64,000 nucleotides of DNA, taken from NCBI RefSeq assembly GCF_000613245.1, contig NZ_HG964937.1:892122-956121 (forward strand), read 5' to 3'. Under the pieces are notes generated by a model. It made no database searches. It saw only the letters and a list, made by a program, of their open reading frames with translations, and was not told where the DNA came from. Source of the stretch: Mycobacterium asiaticum DSM 44297. Its GTDB lineage: Bacteria > Actinomycetota > Actinomycetes > Mycobacteriales > Mycobacteriaceae. Below are positions 1 to 9,404 of this stretch, in pieces. Position 1 is the first letter of the stretch; each line of letters starts with the position of its first letter. A program made the position numbers and the translations under genes.

Positions 1-368
1 GCGTCCTCGAACTGCGCGGGCGGCGGCGACTCGGGCGCCAGTCGGTAGTCGACGGCGACGACCGCCGCACCAGACGCCGACGCGAGTGCCCGGGCCAGCG
101 GTTCGAACGAATGGTTGCTGCCCATCACCAGGCCGCCGCCGTGGAAGTACACCAGCACCGGCTGGCCGAGCGCATCGGTGGGGCGGTAGATCCGGGCCGG
201 AAGGCGTTCGGGGATAACGACATCGGTGATGTCGGCCATCTCCGGCATGTCGTCGGGCAGGGGAGCGGCCTCGATGGCCGCTCGGACCGCCGCAAGACCC
301 CGCACCCGCATCGGCGGGATATCCCCGAACGCGGCGATACGCGCCGCGGCGTCCGGGTCGAGGTTCAT
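1..368 (-). CDS. alpha/beta hydrolase, HSL/acetyl esterase family (3' end outside window)
   Basis: The first 122 residues of an esterase/lipase are visible and the gene runs off the left edge. The hormone-sensitive-lipase oxyanion motif HGGG is at residues 76-79, and a DYRLAPE segment follows, as is normal in this family. The nucleophile motif GDSAGG would lie beyond the edge. The ATG at 368 overlaps the stop of the preceding SDR gene (ATGA), so the two are translationally coupled. Members hydrolyse short acyl esters; as the last visible gene of a catabolic operon it may act on an ester or lactone intermediate (inference). Confidence 0.85.
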   Translation of the reverse strand, partial: MNLDPDAAARIAAFGDIPPMRVRGLAAVRAAIEAAPLPDDMPEMADITDVVIPERLPARIYRPTDALGQPVLVYFHGGGLVMGSNHSFEPLARALASASGAAVVAVDYRLAPESPPPAQFED

Positions 369-1192
369 TTCTGGCGTCCGGCCGGGGGGCTCTGTCTGGC
401 AAGGACTTCCGCTCTCCGCTTCATCGCCTCGAGCACGGATTCCTGCGTTACTAGATAGAACTCGTCCGCCGCCGCCTGGTCGAACAGCGTTCTCGCGGCC
501 GCCAACGGATCCATCGCGCCGGCCTTGATATCGAGCATGGTGGCCCGCTGCGCCTCGGCGGCTCCGGCGTCACCGCCGGCGTCGACGCCGCCGGCCGACT
601 CGAAGATGTTGGAGACGACGGCGCCGGGCAGCACCGCCTGCACGTGGATGTGGTGGCCGTGCCCGGCGGCTTCGACTTCGAGACGCAGACACTCGGTCAG
701 CGCGAGCACCGCATGCTTGCTCATGATGTACGGCGACTGCAGCGGGATGGCGGTCACCGCGCCCACCGACGACAGGTTCCACACCCACGCCTGCTCGTTG
801 CTGCCCATCATCGCGGGCAAAAACGCTCGGACACCGTGGAATACGCCGCTGATGTTGACGTCTATCACGCGCTGCCAGTTAGCCAGCGGGGTGTCCCACA
901 GGTAACCGAACTGTTCGACGCCGGCGTTGTTGACCAACAGCCGTACTGGGCCGACATCGCGGTAGGTCCGGTCGGCCAAGTCCTGGACCGCGCCGGCGTC
1001 CCGTACGTCGCAGACCACTGCGACGGCGGTGCCGAGCTCGTCGCGCAGTGCCCCGATGGCGTCAGCGTCGATGTCGGCCAGGACCACCGTCATGCCCAAC
1101 CGGTGCGCGTACCGCGCCAGCCCCGCGCCGATGCCGGCGCCCGCGCCGGTGATGACGGCCACACCGCCGGAGAACGTTTCGCGCGCGTTCAC
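365..1192 (-). CDS. SDR family NAD(P)-dependent oxidoreductase
   Basis: Classical short-chain dehydrogenase of 275 residues. The cofactor motif TGAGAGIG is near residues 15-22, followed by NNAG and the catalytic YxxxK as YIMSK. A longer open frame extends upstream to 1468, but the GTG at 1192 overlaps the stop of the SnoaL-like gene (GTGA) and gives the normal SDR N-terminus, so I chose it. It probably oxidises or reduces a hydroxyl/keto group on an acyl-CoA or ring intermediate made by the neighbouring acyl-CoA dehydrogenases and enoyl-CoA hydratase; the substrate cannot be read from sequence. Confidence 0.9.
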   Translation of the reverse strand: MNARETFSGGVAVITGAGAGIGAGLARYAHRLGMTVVLADIDADAIGALRDELGTAVAVVCDVRDAGAVQDLADRTYRDVGPVRLLVNNAGVEQFGYLWDTPLANWQRVIDVNISGVFHGVRAFLPAMMGSNEQAWVWNLSSVGAVTAIPLQSPYIMSKHAVLALTECLRLEVEAAGHGHHIHVQAVLPGAVVSNIFESAGGVDAGGDAGAAEAQRATMLDIKAGAMDPLAAARTLFDQAAADEFYLVTQESVLEAMKRRAEVLARQSPPAGRQK

Positions 1193-1665
1193 GACCCCAT
1201 GCTGGCATGCCGCACGGAAAGCAGCTCCGAGTTGGTGGTATCGAGGACGACGTCCATCTCGGTGAACTCCAGGCCGTGGGTCCCACCGCGTCGCACACCC
1301 ACCTCCGCGACGCCGCTGGACACCGCGAACGGCACGAAGTTGGCAATCTGGTTGACGAAGAGGTAGAACCGGGCGCGGGTGACGTCCCCGTCGGAACCGA
1401 TGCGGTGCACGTTGGTGGCGTGGTGACGCAGCGGGTAGGGGCTCTGTTCGCGGTGCTCGGTCAACCACTGCAGCACCTCATCGCGACCGCGCAGTTCGGG
1501 TGACATCAGCTCCTCGAAAGGGCTTGCGCCGCTGTCGCTTCTGCTCACGTACCGGATGTTGTCGGCATATCGCGCGGCGAGCTCGTCATAGTGCGCCTCG
1601 TCGTAGTGGTACCAGAAGCCGCCGATGAACTCCTGCAGTTCCGGCAGCGTGATGTCCTCGCTCAT
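1189..1665 (-). CDS. SnoaL-like / NTF2-fold protein
   Basis: A 158-residue protein with the cone-shaped NTF2-like pattern: an N-terminal helical region with tryptophans and tyrosines (FIGGFWYHYDEA), then alternating strands. Such proteins serve as small isomerases, hydratases or ring hydroxylase subunits, or as ligand-binding proteins. It lies between an acyl-CoA dehydrogenase (66 bp upstream) and an SDR (4-bp overlap), so it is part of the same minus-strand catabolic operon. No catalytic residues can be assigned with confidence. Confidence 0.8.
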   Translation of the reverse strand: MSEDITLPELQEFIGGFWYHYDEAHYDELAARYADNIRYVSRSDSGASPFEELMSPELRGRDEVLQWLTEHREQSPYPLRHHATNVHRIGSDGDVTRARFYLFVNQIANFVPFAVSSGVAEVGVRRGGTHGLEFTEMDVVLDTTNSELLSVRHASMGS

Positions 1666-1731
1666 GATCGTGAGTCAACCCCGGCGCGGCACCGAACACA
1701 CCCCGATCGTCCGGTGAGTGGAACACCGTCT

Positions 1732-2745
1732 TCACCCGGTGATCAGGTCCCACAGCCCGCCGGCACTGGCGTGCAGGGCCGCGTCAGTGACTTGCTCGTC
1801 CCAGTAGCACATCGAACCGAATTCCGAGCGCCAGGCCAGTGCGGCCCGGGTGAACTCGTGCAACCGGTGCTCGCGGGTGGTGCCGATCGCGCCGTGCACC
1901 TGGTGGGCGTTGCGCACCACCACCGAGGTGGCGTGACCCGCGCACGAACGGGCTGCGGCCACCAGGAAACTCAGGTTGAACGCCGACCATCCGCTGGACA
2001 CCGCGGTGGCCAGCGCCGCCTCCGTCGCCGCTCGGGCGAGCGTGGCCTCGGACGCGATATCGGAGAGCATGTGCTGCACCGCTTGGAATTTCGAGAGCGG
2101 GCGGCCGAATTGAACTCGCGCGGTGACGTGCTCGATGCACAGCTGCACGATCCGATCCAGGGCGGCGCAAACCTGGATGGCCCGTGCCAGCGCGGCCTTC
2201 GACCGCAATTCGGTGACCAGGGCCAGTGTCACCGGCTCACCGGACAGTGCCGCCAGGTCGGCGGTCACCGCGTCGCGCGGTTCACCGATCAGGTTGGTGC
2301 CCGGGGTGACGGTCAGGTCCCCGACCGGGATGTCGGCGACGCGGTAGCCGCCTTCGGGTCGCCACACCACGACGACCCGGTCGGCGCCCACGGCCCACGG
2401 CACCCCCGCCGCCTCACCCTGCTTGTTGAGCACCGCCATCGTCCGCACCGCAGTGTCGGTGGGCAGACCGGCCGCCTCTAGCAGCCAGCAGCCCAGTAAG
2501 TCATGCTCCGCCAACGGGATTCGGACACCATTACCGGCCGCCGCGGATAGCAGCTCGGCCGCCTCGTACCAGCCGGCCCCGCTGCCGCCGTGGGCTTCAA
2601 CGCCGGTCAACCGCACCAGACCGAGTTCGTCGAGCTGGCTCCACAACTCCGGGTCCAGCTGCACCGCCGCGCCGGGCGGATGCTTCTCCCGGTACTCTCC
2701 GAACACAGCGCCCATCATCTCGACGAGGGCCGGGTCGACGCTCAC
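1732..2745 (-). CDS. acyl-CoA dehydrogenase family protein, short subunit
   Basis: 337 residues, shorter than a typical 380-400 residue acyl-CoA dehydrogenase, with an abbreviated N-terminal and middle region. The C-terminal helical domain is clear: RVQFGRPLSKFQAVQH, then HQVHGAIGTTREHRLHEFTR. The GTG start overlaps the stop of the larger dehydrogenase gene (GTGA). In mycobacterial sterol degradation, such tandem pairs (FadE28/FadE29-like) form alpha2beta2 heterotetramers with one active site shared per pair. The same arrangement is likely here, by analogy only. Confidence 0.85.
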   Translation of the reverse strand: MSVDPALVEMMGAVFGEYREKHPPGAAVQLDPELWSQLDELGLVRLTGVEAHGGSGAGWYEAAELLSAAAGNGVRIPLAEHDLLGCWLLEAAGLPTDTAVRTMAVLNKQGEAAGVPWAVGADRVVVVWRPEGGYRVADIPVGDLTVTPGTNLIGEPRDAVTADLAALSGEPVTLALVTELRSKAALARAIQVCAALDRIVQLCIEHVTARVQFGRPLSKFQAVQHMLSDIASEATLARAATEAALATAVSSGWSAFNLSFLVAAARSCAGHATSVVVRNAHQVHGAIGTTREHRLHEFTRAALAWRSEFGSMCYWDEQVTDAALHASAGGLWDLITG

Positions 2746-3893
2746 CGCAAGCCCAATCCGCGGGCGATCACGCCGTGCAGCACTTCGTTAGTGCCACCGC
2801 GCAGGGTGAACCCGGGCCGCTGGTCCACGGCGGCGCGAGTCAATTCTGAGAACACCGTATCGGGCGGGTCCTGCAGGTCGGCGAATTCGGCGATATCACC
2901 CTCGGTAGTGGTGCCGAGCACCTTGACCACCGCGGCGGGCAGGTCGGCCGGTTCGTGCCGCTGCAGCGCGCCGGCGACTGCGGTTGACATGTGGTGCAAC
3001 CCCGCGATGCGCGCCACCAGCCGGCCCAGCTCCGCGTCGCGAGGAACGGCATTGGCCGCCATCCGATCAGCGCACGCCGCCAGCAATACAAAGGTGGACA
3101 GGAACCGTTCGGGTCCGCTGCGTTCGAAGCTCAGCTCCGACGTCACTTGTTGCCAGCCTTCACCGATCGTCCCGAACACCATGTCGTCGGGCACGAACGC
3201 GCCGTCCAGGAGCACCTCGTTGAAGTGGTGCGCACCGTTCATCGAGATGATCGGACGGATCTCTATGCCCGGGCCCCGCAGGTCGACGATGAACTGACTC
3301 AGCCCGGCGTGCCGATGCTGCGGATCCACCGGCGCCGTGCGGGCCAGCGCGATGAACGCCTCCGCGAGATGGGCTCCGGACGTCCACACCTTGGTACCCG
3401 ACAATGACCAGCCGCCGTCCACCCGCTCGGCCCGGGTCCGCACGCTGGCCAGGTCGGAACCGGAGTCGGGTTCGCTCATACCGATGGCAAAGAAGCACTC
3501 GCCGCGCACAATCCGCGGCAGAAAGTGCCGCTTCTGTGCTTCGGTGCCGTACTTCAGTAGTGACGGCACTATCTGGCGGTCGGAGATCCAATGCGCGGCG
3601 ACCGGCGCGCCGGCGGCCAGCAGTTCCTCGGTAACAACGAACCGCTCCTGAAATGAGCGTCCGTGTCCGCCGTACTCGACCGGCACCGTCATGCCCAGCC
3701 AGCCCCGCGCGGCGAGTGCGGCGGTGAAATCCCGATCCCACCGGGACAGCCACGCGTCGACGGTCGGCGTGAATGCGCCCGCCGCCAGCTGCTCGATGAT
3801 GAACGCGCGGACCTCGCCGCGCAGCTGGCCGGTGGCCTCGTCGTCGAGCCCGGCCGGCGGCACCAACCTGGCTGGCATCAGCGCGTCCGCCAC
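2742..3893 (-). CDS. acyl-CoA dehydrogenase, large subunit
   Basis: A 383-residue FAD-dependent acyl-CoA dehydrogenase. The FAD/substrate motif region reads FAIGMSEPDSGSDLASVRT, followed by GTKVWTSGA, and the C-terminus carries GGTNEVLHGVIARGLGLR. Two starts are possible: GTG at 3893, or ATG at 3878, which overlaps the upstream stop as TGATG. The longer form is shown; the shorter is equally plausible. It introduces a 2,3-double bond into an acyl-CoA, passing electrons to ETF. It is coupled to the smaller dehydrogenase downstream and follows an enoyl-CoA hydratase. Confidence 0.9.
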   Translation of the reverse strand: MADALMPARLVPPAGLDDEATGQLRGEVRAFIIEQLAAGAFTPTVDAWLSRWDRDFTAALAARGWLGMTVPVEYGGHGRSFQERFVVTEELLAAGAPVAAHWISDRQIVPSLLKYGTEAQKRHFLPRIVRGECFFAIGMSEPDSGSDLASVRTRAERVDGGWSLSGTKVWTSGAHLAEAFIALARTAPVDPQHRHAGLSQFIVDLRGPGIEIRPIISMNGAHHFNEVLLDGAFVPDDMVFGTIGEGWQQVTSELSFERSGPERFLSTFVLLAACADRMAANAVPRDAELGRLVARIAGLHHMSTAVAGALQRHEPADLPAAVVKVLGTTTEGDIAEFADLQDPPDTVFSELTRAAVDQRPGFTLRGGTNEVLHGVIARGLGLR

Positions 3894-4654
3894 TTGGCAA
3901 TGCGTTGTTCGTGCTCGGGGTCGCGGTGCGCGAGCGGCTGCATCGCGGCGGCCATGCCCAGGGTCGACTCCAGGGACCCGGTGCGCGATTCCTGCAGCAG
4001 CCGCTTGGCCATCCGCAACGCGTGCGGCGGGTTTTTGGCGATGCGTTCGGCCAGCTCGTTCGCCTTCGCCAGCAGCTCGTCGTGCGGCACGACGTTGCTG
4101 ACCAGACCCCAGTCCAGCGCGGTGGCCGCATCGATGCGGTCACCGGTGAACGTCATCTCCGCGGCCCGTTGGTAGCCGATGACGCGCTGCAGGAACCAGG
4201 TGCCGCCGTCGCCGGGGATGAGGCCGAGTTGCACGAAGCTTTCCGCGAAAGATGCTCGCTCGGAAGCGATTCGGATGTCGCACATCAGCGCCAGGTCGCA
4301 GCCGGCGCCGATGGCGGCGCCGTTGACAGCGCCGATCAACGGAACTTCGAGCCGCGATAGTGCCCGCGGGATCCGCTGGATCCCGTCGACGTAGGCGCGG
4401 CGCTGGTCCAGCGCGCTCAGCGCGAAGATGCCCGCCTGGTCGGCCATCTCCTTGACGTTGCCGCCGGCCGAGAAGATCTTGCCCTCGCCGGTGAGGATGA
4501 CCGCCCGCACCTCGGTATCGGCGTTGGCGCTGTCAACCGCCGCCTCGAAGTCGGAGATGACGTCCTTACCGGTGATCGCGTTTCCGACGGCCGGCAGGCT
4601 GATCGTCCAGGTGCGGATCGGTCCGTTCGTGGTGATATCCAAAGCGGTGGTCAT
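3878..4654 (-). CDS. enoyl-CoA hydratase/isomerase family protein
   Basis: 258 residues with the crotonase fold. The oxyanion-hole segment IFSAGGNVKEMAD and the second segment AAIGAGCDLALMCDIRIASERASFAESFVQLGLIPGDGG (described as motif blocks) match enoyl-CoA hydratases. Both positions of the usual catalytic pair carry acidic candidates. It would hydrate the enoyl-CoA made by the adjacent dehydrogenases or isomerise a double bond. The gene is 24 bp downstream of the acyl-CoA synthetase and overlaps the next gene, so one transcript is likely. Confidence 0.9.
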   Translation of the reverse strand: MTTALDITTNGPIRTWTISLPAVGNAITGKDVISDFEAAVDSANADTEVRAVILTGEGKIFSAGGNVKEMADQAGIFALSALDQRRAYVDGIQRIPRALSRLEVPLIGAVNGAAIGAGCDLALMCDIRIASERASFAESFVQLGLIPGDGGTWFLQRVIGYQRAAEMTFTGDRIDAATALDWGLVSNVVPHDELLAKANELAERIAKNPPHALRMAKRLLQESRTGSLESTLGMAAAMQPLAHRDPEHEQRIAKWRTR

Positions 4655-4678
4655 GCTGGCAACTGTAAGGACTCGGTT

Positions 4679-6244
4679 TCAGTGGCCCGCCGACGCGCGG
4701 GCGAACCGCTCCCGCAGCGCCCGTTTGAGCAACTTGCCGCTGGGGTTCTTGGGCAGCGAATCGACGAGAAACACCTGCTTGGGGGTCTTGAACCCGGCCA
4801 GGTGTTCCCGGCAGTGCGAGATCAAGTTTTCCTCGGTGAGGCGGACGCCGTCGCGAGCCACCACCGCGGCCACCACGGCTTCCACCCAGACCGGGTCGGC
4901 CAGGCCGAACACCGCGACTTCCTGCACGCCGCTGTGCCGGTACAGCACCTCCTCGACTTCCCGGCTGGCGACGTTCTCGCCGCCGGTCTTGATCATGTCT
5001 TTCTTGCGGTCCACGACGTGCAGCAGGCCATGCTCGTCGTAGAAGCCGAGGTCACCGGAATGGAACCAGCCATTTCGAAACGCCTCCGCGGTCTTCTCGG
5101 CGTCGTCGAGGTACCCCAGCATCAGGTGCGGGCTACGGTGCGCGATTTCCCCGACGACGCCGGCCGTGACGGGGGCGTCGTCATCGTCGAGGATCGCGGT
5201 TTCCACGTTGAGCACCGGGCGGCCCGCGGCGCCGGCGTGGGCGTCCTGCTCGTCGGGTCGCAGCGCGGAGGCCAACGGCGCCATCTCGGTCTGACCGTAG
5301 AAGTTCCACAACCTCAAGTGCGGCAGCCGTCGACGCATCTCGCCGAGGATCTCGGTCGGCATCGCCGACGCCCCGTAATAGCCCTTGCGCAGGCTGGACA
5401 GGTCGACTTCTTCGAACAGCGGCGAGCGGAGCAGGCTGATCCAAACCGTCGGGGGCGCAAAGTAATTGGTGACCGCGTTGCGCTCGATGGTACGCAGCAC
5501 GGCCTCCGGTTCGGGCCGCGGCAGGATGATGCTGGTGGCGCCGAGATAGACATCGGGGATCAGGAAGTTGTCCAGCTGGGCGCAGTGGTAGAGCGGCAAC
5601 GAGTGGATTTCGATGTCGTCCTCGCTTTTGTCGCCGGCCACGATGGTGCTGATGTAGTTCCACAGCAGGCTGCGGCTGCTGTGCATGACGCCTTTGGGGC
5701 GGGACTCGGTGCCGCTGGTGTACATCAGTCGCAGCAGCTGGTCGTCGTCGACGAGCGGTTGCGGTGCCGACGTTCTGGTGGCCAACCAGTCGGTGAAGTC
5801 GTCGCTCAGCGTGAATGTCTTCGCCTGTCGCCGGCCGCCCACCCGCATCGCTTCCTGGGCCGTCGCCAGGAATTCATCCTGTACCAAGAACCCGCTGACG
5901 TCGCTGTGCCCAAGGATGAACCCGATCTCCTCAGCCGTCAGCATGAAATTCACCGGGACCAGGACCACCCCGGCACGCGCCGTGGCGAACACCAGCACCG
6001 CGTACTGCCAGCAATTGCGGGCTAGCAACGCGACGCGGTCACCGGGCGCAAAACCGTTGTCGTGCAAAGCCGCCGCCGCCCGGTCCACCAGGTGCTCGAA
6101 TTCGGCGAAGGTCAGGACGGTATCGCCGTCGATGATCGCTGTCTTGTCCGGGTGCTTGCGAGCCGGGCGGCGAGGGATGTCCCCGAGCGAGTGACTGCGC
6201 GCTCGGGCGATCACGTCTTGCATACGTTCGAAGATAAGCATCAT
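4679..6244 (-). CDS. acyl-CoA synthetase, AMP-binding (FadD-type)
   Basis: 521 residues of the ANL superfamily. The phosphate-binding loop reads MYTSGTESRPKGVMHSSRS, the A5 motif YGQTEMAPLAS, the hinge/A7-A8 block GWFHSGDLGFYDEHG and VDRKKDMIKTGGENV. The C-terminal catalytic lysine is in PSGKLLKRALRERF. It activates a carboxylic acid to acyl-CoA with ATP, supplying the downstream beta-oxidation genes. The start at 6244 is taken; an in-frame ATG at 6223 also gives a normal N-terminus. Confidence 0.92.
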   Translation of the reverse strand: MMLIFERMQDVIARARSHSLGDIPRRPARKHPDKTAIIDGDTVLTFAEFEHLVDRAAAALHDNGFAPGDRVALLARNCWQYAVLVFATARAGVVLVPVNFMLTAEEIGFILGHSDVSGFLVQDEFLATAQEAMRVGGRRQAKTFTLSDDFTDWLATRTSAPQPLVDDDQLLRLMYTSGTESRPKGVMHSSRSLLWNYISTIVAGDKSEDDIEIHSLPLYHCAQLDNFLIPDVYLGATSIILPRPEPEAVLRTIERNAVTNYFAPPTVWISLLRSPLFEEVDLSSLRKGYYGASAMPTEILGEMRRRLPHLRLWNFYGQTEMAPLASALRPDEQDAHAGAAGRPVLNVETAILDDDDAPVTAGVVGEIAHRSPHLMLGYLDDAEKTAEAFRNGWFHSGDLGFYDEHGLLHVVDRKKDMIKTGGENVASREVEEVLYRHSGVQEVAVFGLADPVWVEAVVAAVVARDGVRLTEENLISHCREHLAGFKTPKQVFLVDSLPKNPSGKLLKRALRERFARASAGH

Positions 6245-6303
6245 GTCCCGCTCAGAGGAAAGCGCCGTCGCCCTGATGCGCCACAGCTTCGATACTGACT
6301 CAC

Positions 6304-8190
6304 ATGGCCACGCTGGATCCCGAGGAACTGCGCGCGAACCTGCGCCAAGCGGATGCGGGTGTTCTGGTCGCCGTGTTGGCGCAGCTCACCGGTGATCCGC
6401 GGGTCGTTGACAGGTTCGGGCCCAAGATCTCCCACATCCCGGACCCCCCGAACGTGCCGGCGTCACTGATCCGGCTACTTTTGAAGCGCTGGTCGATGCG
6501 GTGATAGCGGCGCTGGACCGGCACCCGGGAGCCCACCGCGCCGATGACCCCGCGATGTTTCGCCGGTTGTTGCCGCTGGCGTTGGGGTCGCCGGTCGACG
6601 ACGAGTTCGTGCCGCTGCTGCTCGAGCAGGGCGGCTTTCAGCTTTCCCAGCCGACGTTGCCCCGCACGGTGCCGATTCCCGAGACGACGACGGTGGCCAT
6701 CGTGGGGGCGGGCATTGCCGGCATCACCGCCGCGCTGGCCGCCGCCGACGCTGCAGTGGCCTATGAGATCTTCGACCGCAACGACGAGGTCGGCGGCACC
6801 TGGCTGACCACAACCTACCCGGGTATCGGAGTGGATACCCCGTCGGCGTATTACTCGCTGTCGCGCGAGGTCAACCCGGAATGGACCAGCTACTACCCGC
6901 AGGGCGCCGAGTACCAGGCCTACCTGGTGAATCTGGCCGACAAGTACGGCCTGCGGGCACATACCCGGTTCGGTACCGAGGTCGAGGCGCTGTGGTGGGA
7001 CGGCGACCGCGCGCAGTGGCAAATCCACGCGGTGGACCGGGACGGCAACCGGTCCGTCAGCCATGCCCGGGTGGTCGTCACCGCGGCCGGCTACCTGAAC
7101 CGGCCACGGTGGCCGGAGCTGCCGGGCCGGGAAACGTTCGCGGGCATCAGCATTCACTCCGCGCACTGGGATCCGTCCCTGGATTTGGCCGGCCGCCGGG
7201 TCGCCGTAATCGGCGCCGGCTGTACCGCGGTGCAGATCGTGGACGCTTGCGTAGACGAGGTCGAACACCTGACGGTGTTTCAGCGGCAACCGCATTGGGT
7301 GGCGCCGCGCAAGCGGTTGACCGACGATGTTCCCCCGCACCGCCGTTATCTTGGCCGACACCTTCCGTATTACGCGAACTGGAATCGGCTGAAGTCGTTT
7401 TGGGGCACCGCTGACAACAACTACCCGGTCATTCTGCGGGACCCGGAGTGGGCGGAGACCCATCTGTCGATCTCGCCCGCCAACGACGTGCTGTTGCAGA
7501 TGTGCCTGGAATACATCGATCGAACCTTCGGTGCAGGAACGGAATTGGCGAAGAAGGTCACGCCCGACTTCGCGCCATACGGCAAACGGATCATCCGCGA
7601 TCCGGGTGGCTACTATGCGGCGCTGACGCGCGACCACGTCGATGTCGAGGCCAGTGAACCGCGTCAGGTCAATGCGAAAGGGATTGTCACGCAAGATGGT
7701 CGGCAGATCGATCTCGATGTGATCGTGTACGCCACTGGCTACCATCTGGATTTCCTGTCCACCATCGACATCCGCGGCCGCGACGGCCGTCGACTCGTCG
7801 ATGAGTGGGGGGACAGCCCCGCGGCCTACCGGGGCGGCACCGTGCCTGGATTCCCCAATCTGTTCATCAACTCCGCACCCAACTACAGCCCCGGGCACGG
7901 CGCGGGCGCCAACTTCTCGATGGAAGTGATGGCGCACTACATCGTTGAGTGCCTGCAACTGATGGCGCTGCGCGGCGCGACCACCATGGAAGTGACGAGA
8001 CAGGCCTATGACGAGTATGTCGCCGGCATCGACGAGGCGATGGCGGGCACGGTCGTGGTGTCACACACCGAACGCGCATACCTACTATCGGTCGGGTTCG
8101 GGCCGGGTAGTGGTGGCCACCCCTTACCGATTGGTCGACCTCTGGCACGAACACCGGGCGCCGATCGAAGAGCATTTCGAGCTGCGATGA
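6304..8190 (+). pseudogene. FAD-dependent Baeyer-Villiger monooxygenase (HAPMO type), two frameshifts
   Basis: The gene reads as one monooxygenase of about 628 residues only if two single-base indels are corrected. Frame 1 carries the N-terminal HAPMO-type extension (MATLDPEELRANL to SHIPDPP). A missing C in the C-run at about 6444-6449 moves the rest into another frame, which carries GAGIAGI (FAD), the Baeyer-Villiger fingerprint FAGISIHSAHWD and a second Rossmann motif GAGCTAVQ. An extra base near 8061-8070 then hides the normal C-terminus (PNAHTYYRSGSGRVVVATPY to HFELR), which lies back in frame 1. The stop overlaps the SDR start as ATGA. Family members insert oxygen beside a ketone to give an ester or lactone, using NADPH. 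Confidence 0.85.
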
Positions 8191-9074
8191 GGCGGTTGTT
8201 ATCCGGCAGAACGGCGTTGGTGACCGGCAGCAGCCGGGGGATAGGCCGGGCGATTGCGCAGCGGCTTGCCGCCGAGGGGGCGACGGTGGTGGTGACGGCG
8301 CGGTCTCTAGAGCCGTCGTTGTCCGTGCGATCCGGAATTGCCGCGACCTTGCCCGGCGCCATCGGCGAGACGGTCGCGCTGATCGAGGCAGCGGGCGGCC
8401 GGGCGATCGGGGTGGCGGCGGATCTGGAAGATGCTTCAGAGCGGGATCGATTGATCGACGAGGTGCTCGACCGCACTGGTCGAATCGACATCCTGGTCAA
8501 CAACGCGGGATTCGCGGACTACTCGCTGGTGGCGGACATGTCGATGGAGACGTTCGACCGGACGGTGGAGCACTACCTGCGGGTCCCGTTCGTCCTGACT
8601 CGGGCGGCGGTGCCGGTAATGCGTGCGCAGGGCGCCGGCTGGATCGTCAACATCGGATCGGTCACCGGGGTGGCGCCGGTGCGGCCCTATCGGGATTACA
8701 ACAAGACCGCCGGTGACGTCGTCTACGCGTCGTGCAAGGCCGCGCTGCACCGCTTCACGCAGGGCGTGGCCGCCGAGCTGCTCGACGCGAACATCGCGGT
8801 CAACTGCGTCGGCCCGTCGACCGCGGTCCGCACTCCCGGTGCAGCGCAACTGATTCCCGAGTCGTTCCCGACCGAGCCCGCGGAGTATCTGGCCGAGACT
8901 GTGCTGGCGATGTGTCATCGGCCGGCCGCCGAACGCACCGGCTTGGTGGCGTTCAGCCTGCACTATCCGTGGTCGCAGGGTTTGCCGGTGCACAGCCTGG
9001 ACGGCCGGTCCGTGTTGCCGGCACTGGAACCGCCCACCTCGGCGAACCCGAATATCCGGGCCGCCGGGGTGTGA
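8187..9074 (+). CDS. SDR family oxidoreductase
   Basis: 295 residues. The ATG at 8187 overlaps the true stop of the monooxygenase (ATGA). The cofactor motif is TGSSRGIG, then NNAG and the catalytic YASCK. Because the frameshifted monooxygenase frame happens to be in register with this gene, a naive reading fuses them into one 857-residue ORF; this is not a natural fusion. It probably acts on an alcohol or ketone related to the monooxygenase substrate. Confidence 0.88.
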   Translation: MRRLLSGRTALVTGSSRGIGRAIAQRLAAEGATVVVTARSLEPSLSVRSGIAATLPGAIGETVALIEAAGGRAIGVAADLEDASERDRLIDEVLDRTGRIDILVNNAGFADYSLVADMSMETFDRTVEHYLRVPFVLTRAAVPVMRAQGAGWIVNIGSVTGVAPVRPYRDYNKTAGDVVYASCKAALHRFTQGVAAELLDANIAVNCVGPSTAVRTPGAAQLIPESFPTEPAEYLAETVLAMCHRPAAERTGLVAFSLHYPWSQGLPVHSLDGRSVLPALEPPTSANPNIRAAGV

Positions 9075-9110
9075 TTTACTGCGCCCGGCCGACGTCATCG
9101 CTTATGGGAT

Positions 9111-9404
9111 TCAGCTTGTGTCGTCGGACAGTTCGCGGATGATGCCCTCGACGGTGGCGCCCCTGCCCAGCCGTTCCTGAATGATCGTGGTGATCGACTC
9201 CGTGTCGATGCGGGTAGTCAGCTGCGGTTCACCGAGGCGCACCTCGACCCATGGACACACCTCACCGTTCTCATCCACCAACGCGTTGAACCTGCGCGTG
9301 CGTCTCTTCAGTTCGTCAAGAAACTCGGGTCGCACGCGCATGACGACCTCGTCAGGCCACCGTTCTGCTCCTTTTCCAGCCAGGTCACCAAATCGCGAAT
9401 CCAT
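9111..9404 (-). CDS. hypothetical protein, possibly 5'-truncated by a frameshift
   Basis: 97 residues with no family I recognise. It is charged, with a VVMRVRPEFLDELKRRTRRFNALVD helix-rich start and an acidic C-terminus (GIIRELSDDTS). The start is uncertain: in another frame, an ATG at 9448 opens a plausible helical segment (MGTGETGAAKLAVFKWIRD and on) that would join this frame at RWPDEVV if one C were restored near 9360. That would give about 112 residues. It is convergent with the SDR gene and separate from the Dabb operon. Confidence 0.5.
   Translation of the reverse strand: MDSRFGDLAGKGAERWPDEVVMRVRPEFLDELKRRTRRFNALVDENGEVCPWVEVRLGEPQLTTRIDTESITTIIQERLGRGATVEGIIRELSDDTS

Noticed and set aside
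4682..6025. 447-residue open frame on the plus strand
   Set aside because: It is antisense to the acyl-CoA synthetase and has the composition of a high-GC shadow frame.
6300..7958. 552-residue open frame on the minus strand
   Set aside because: Antisense to the monooxygenase, with Arg/His/Gln-rich low-information sequence and no motif.
6501..9074. A single 857-residue monooxygenase-SDR fusion protein
   Set aside because: The normal monooxygenase C-terminus and stop are found in the other frame and overlap the SDR start by ATGA; the fusion is a product of two indels.
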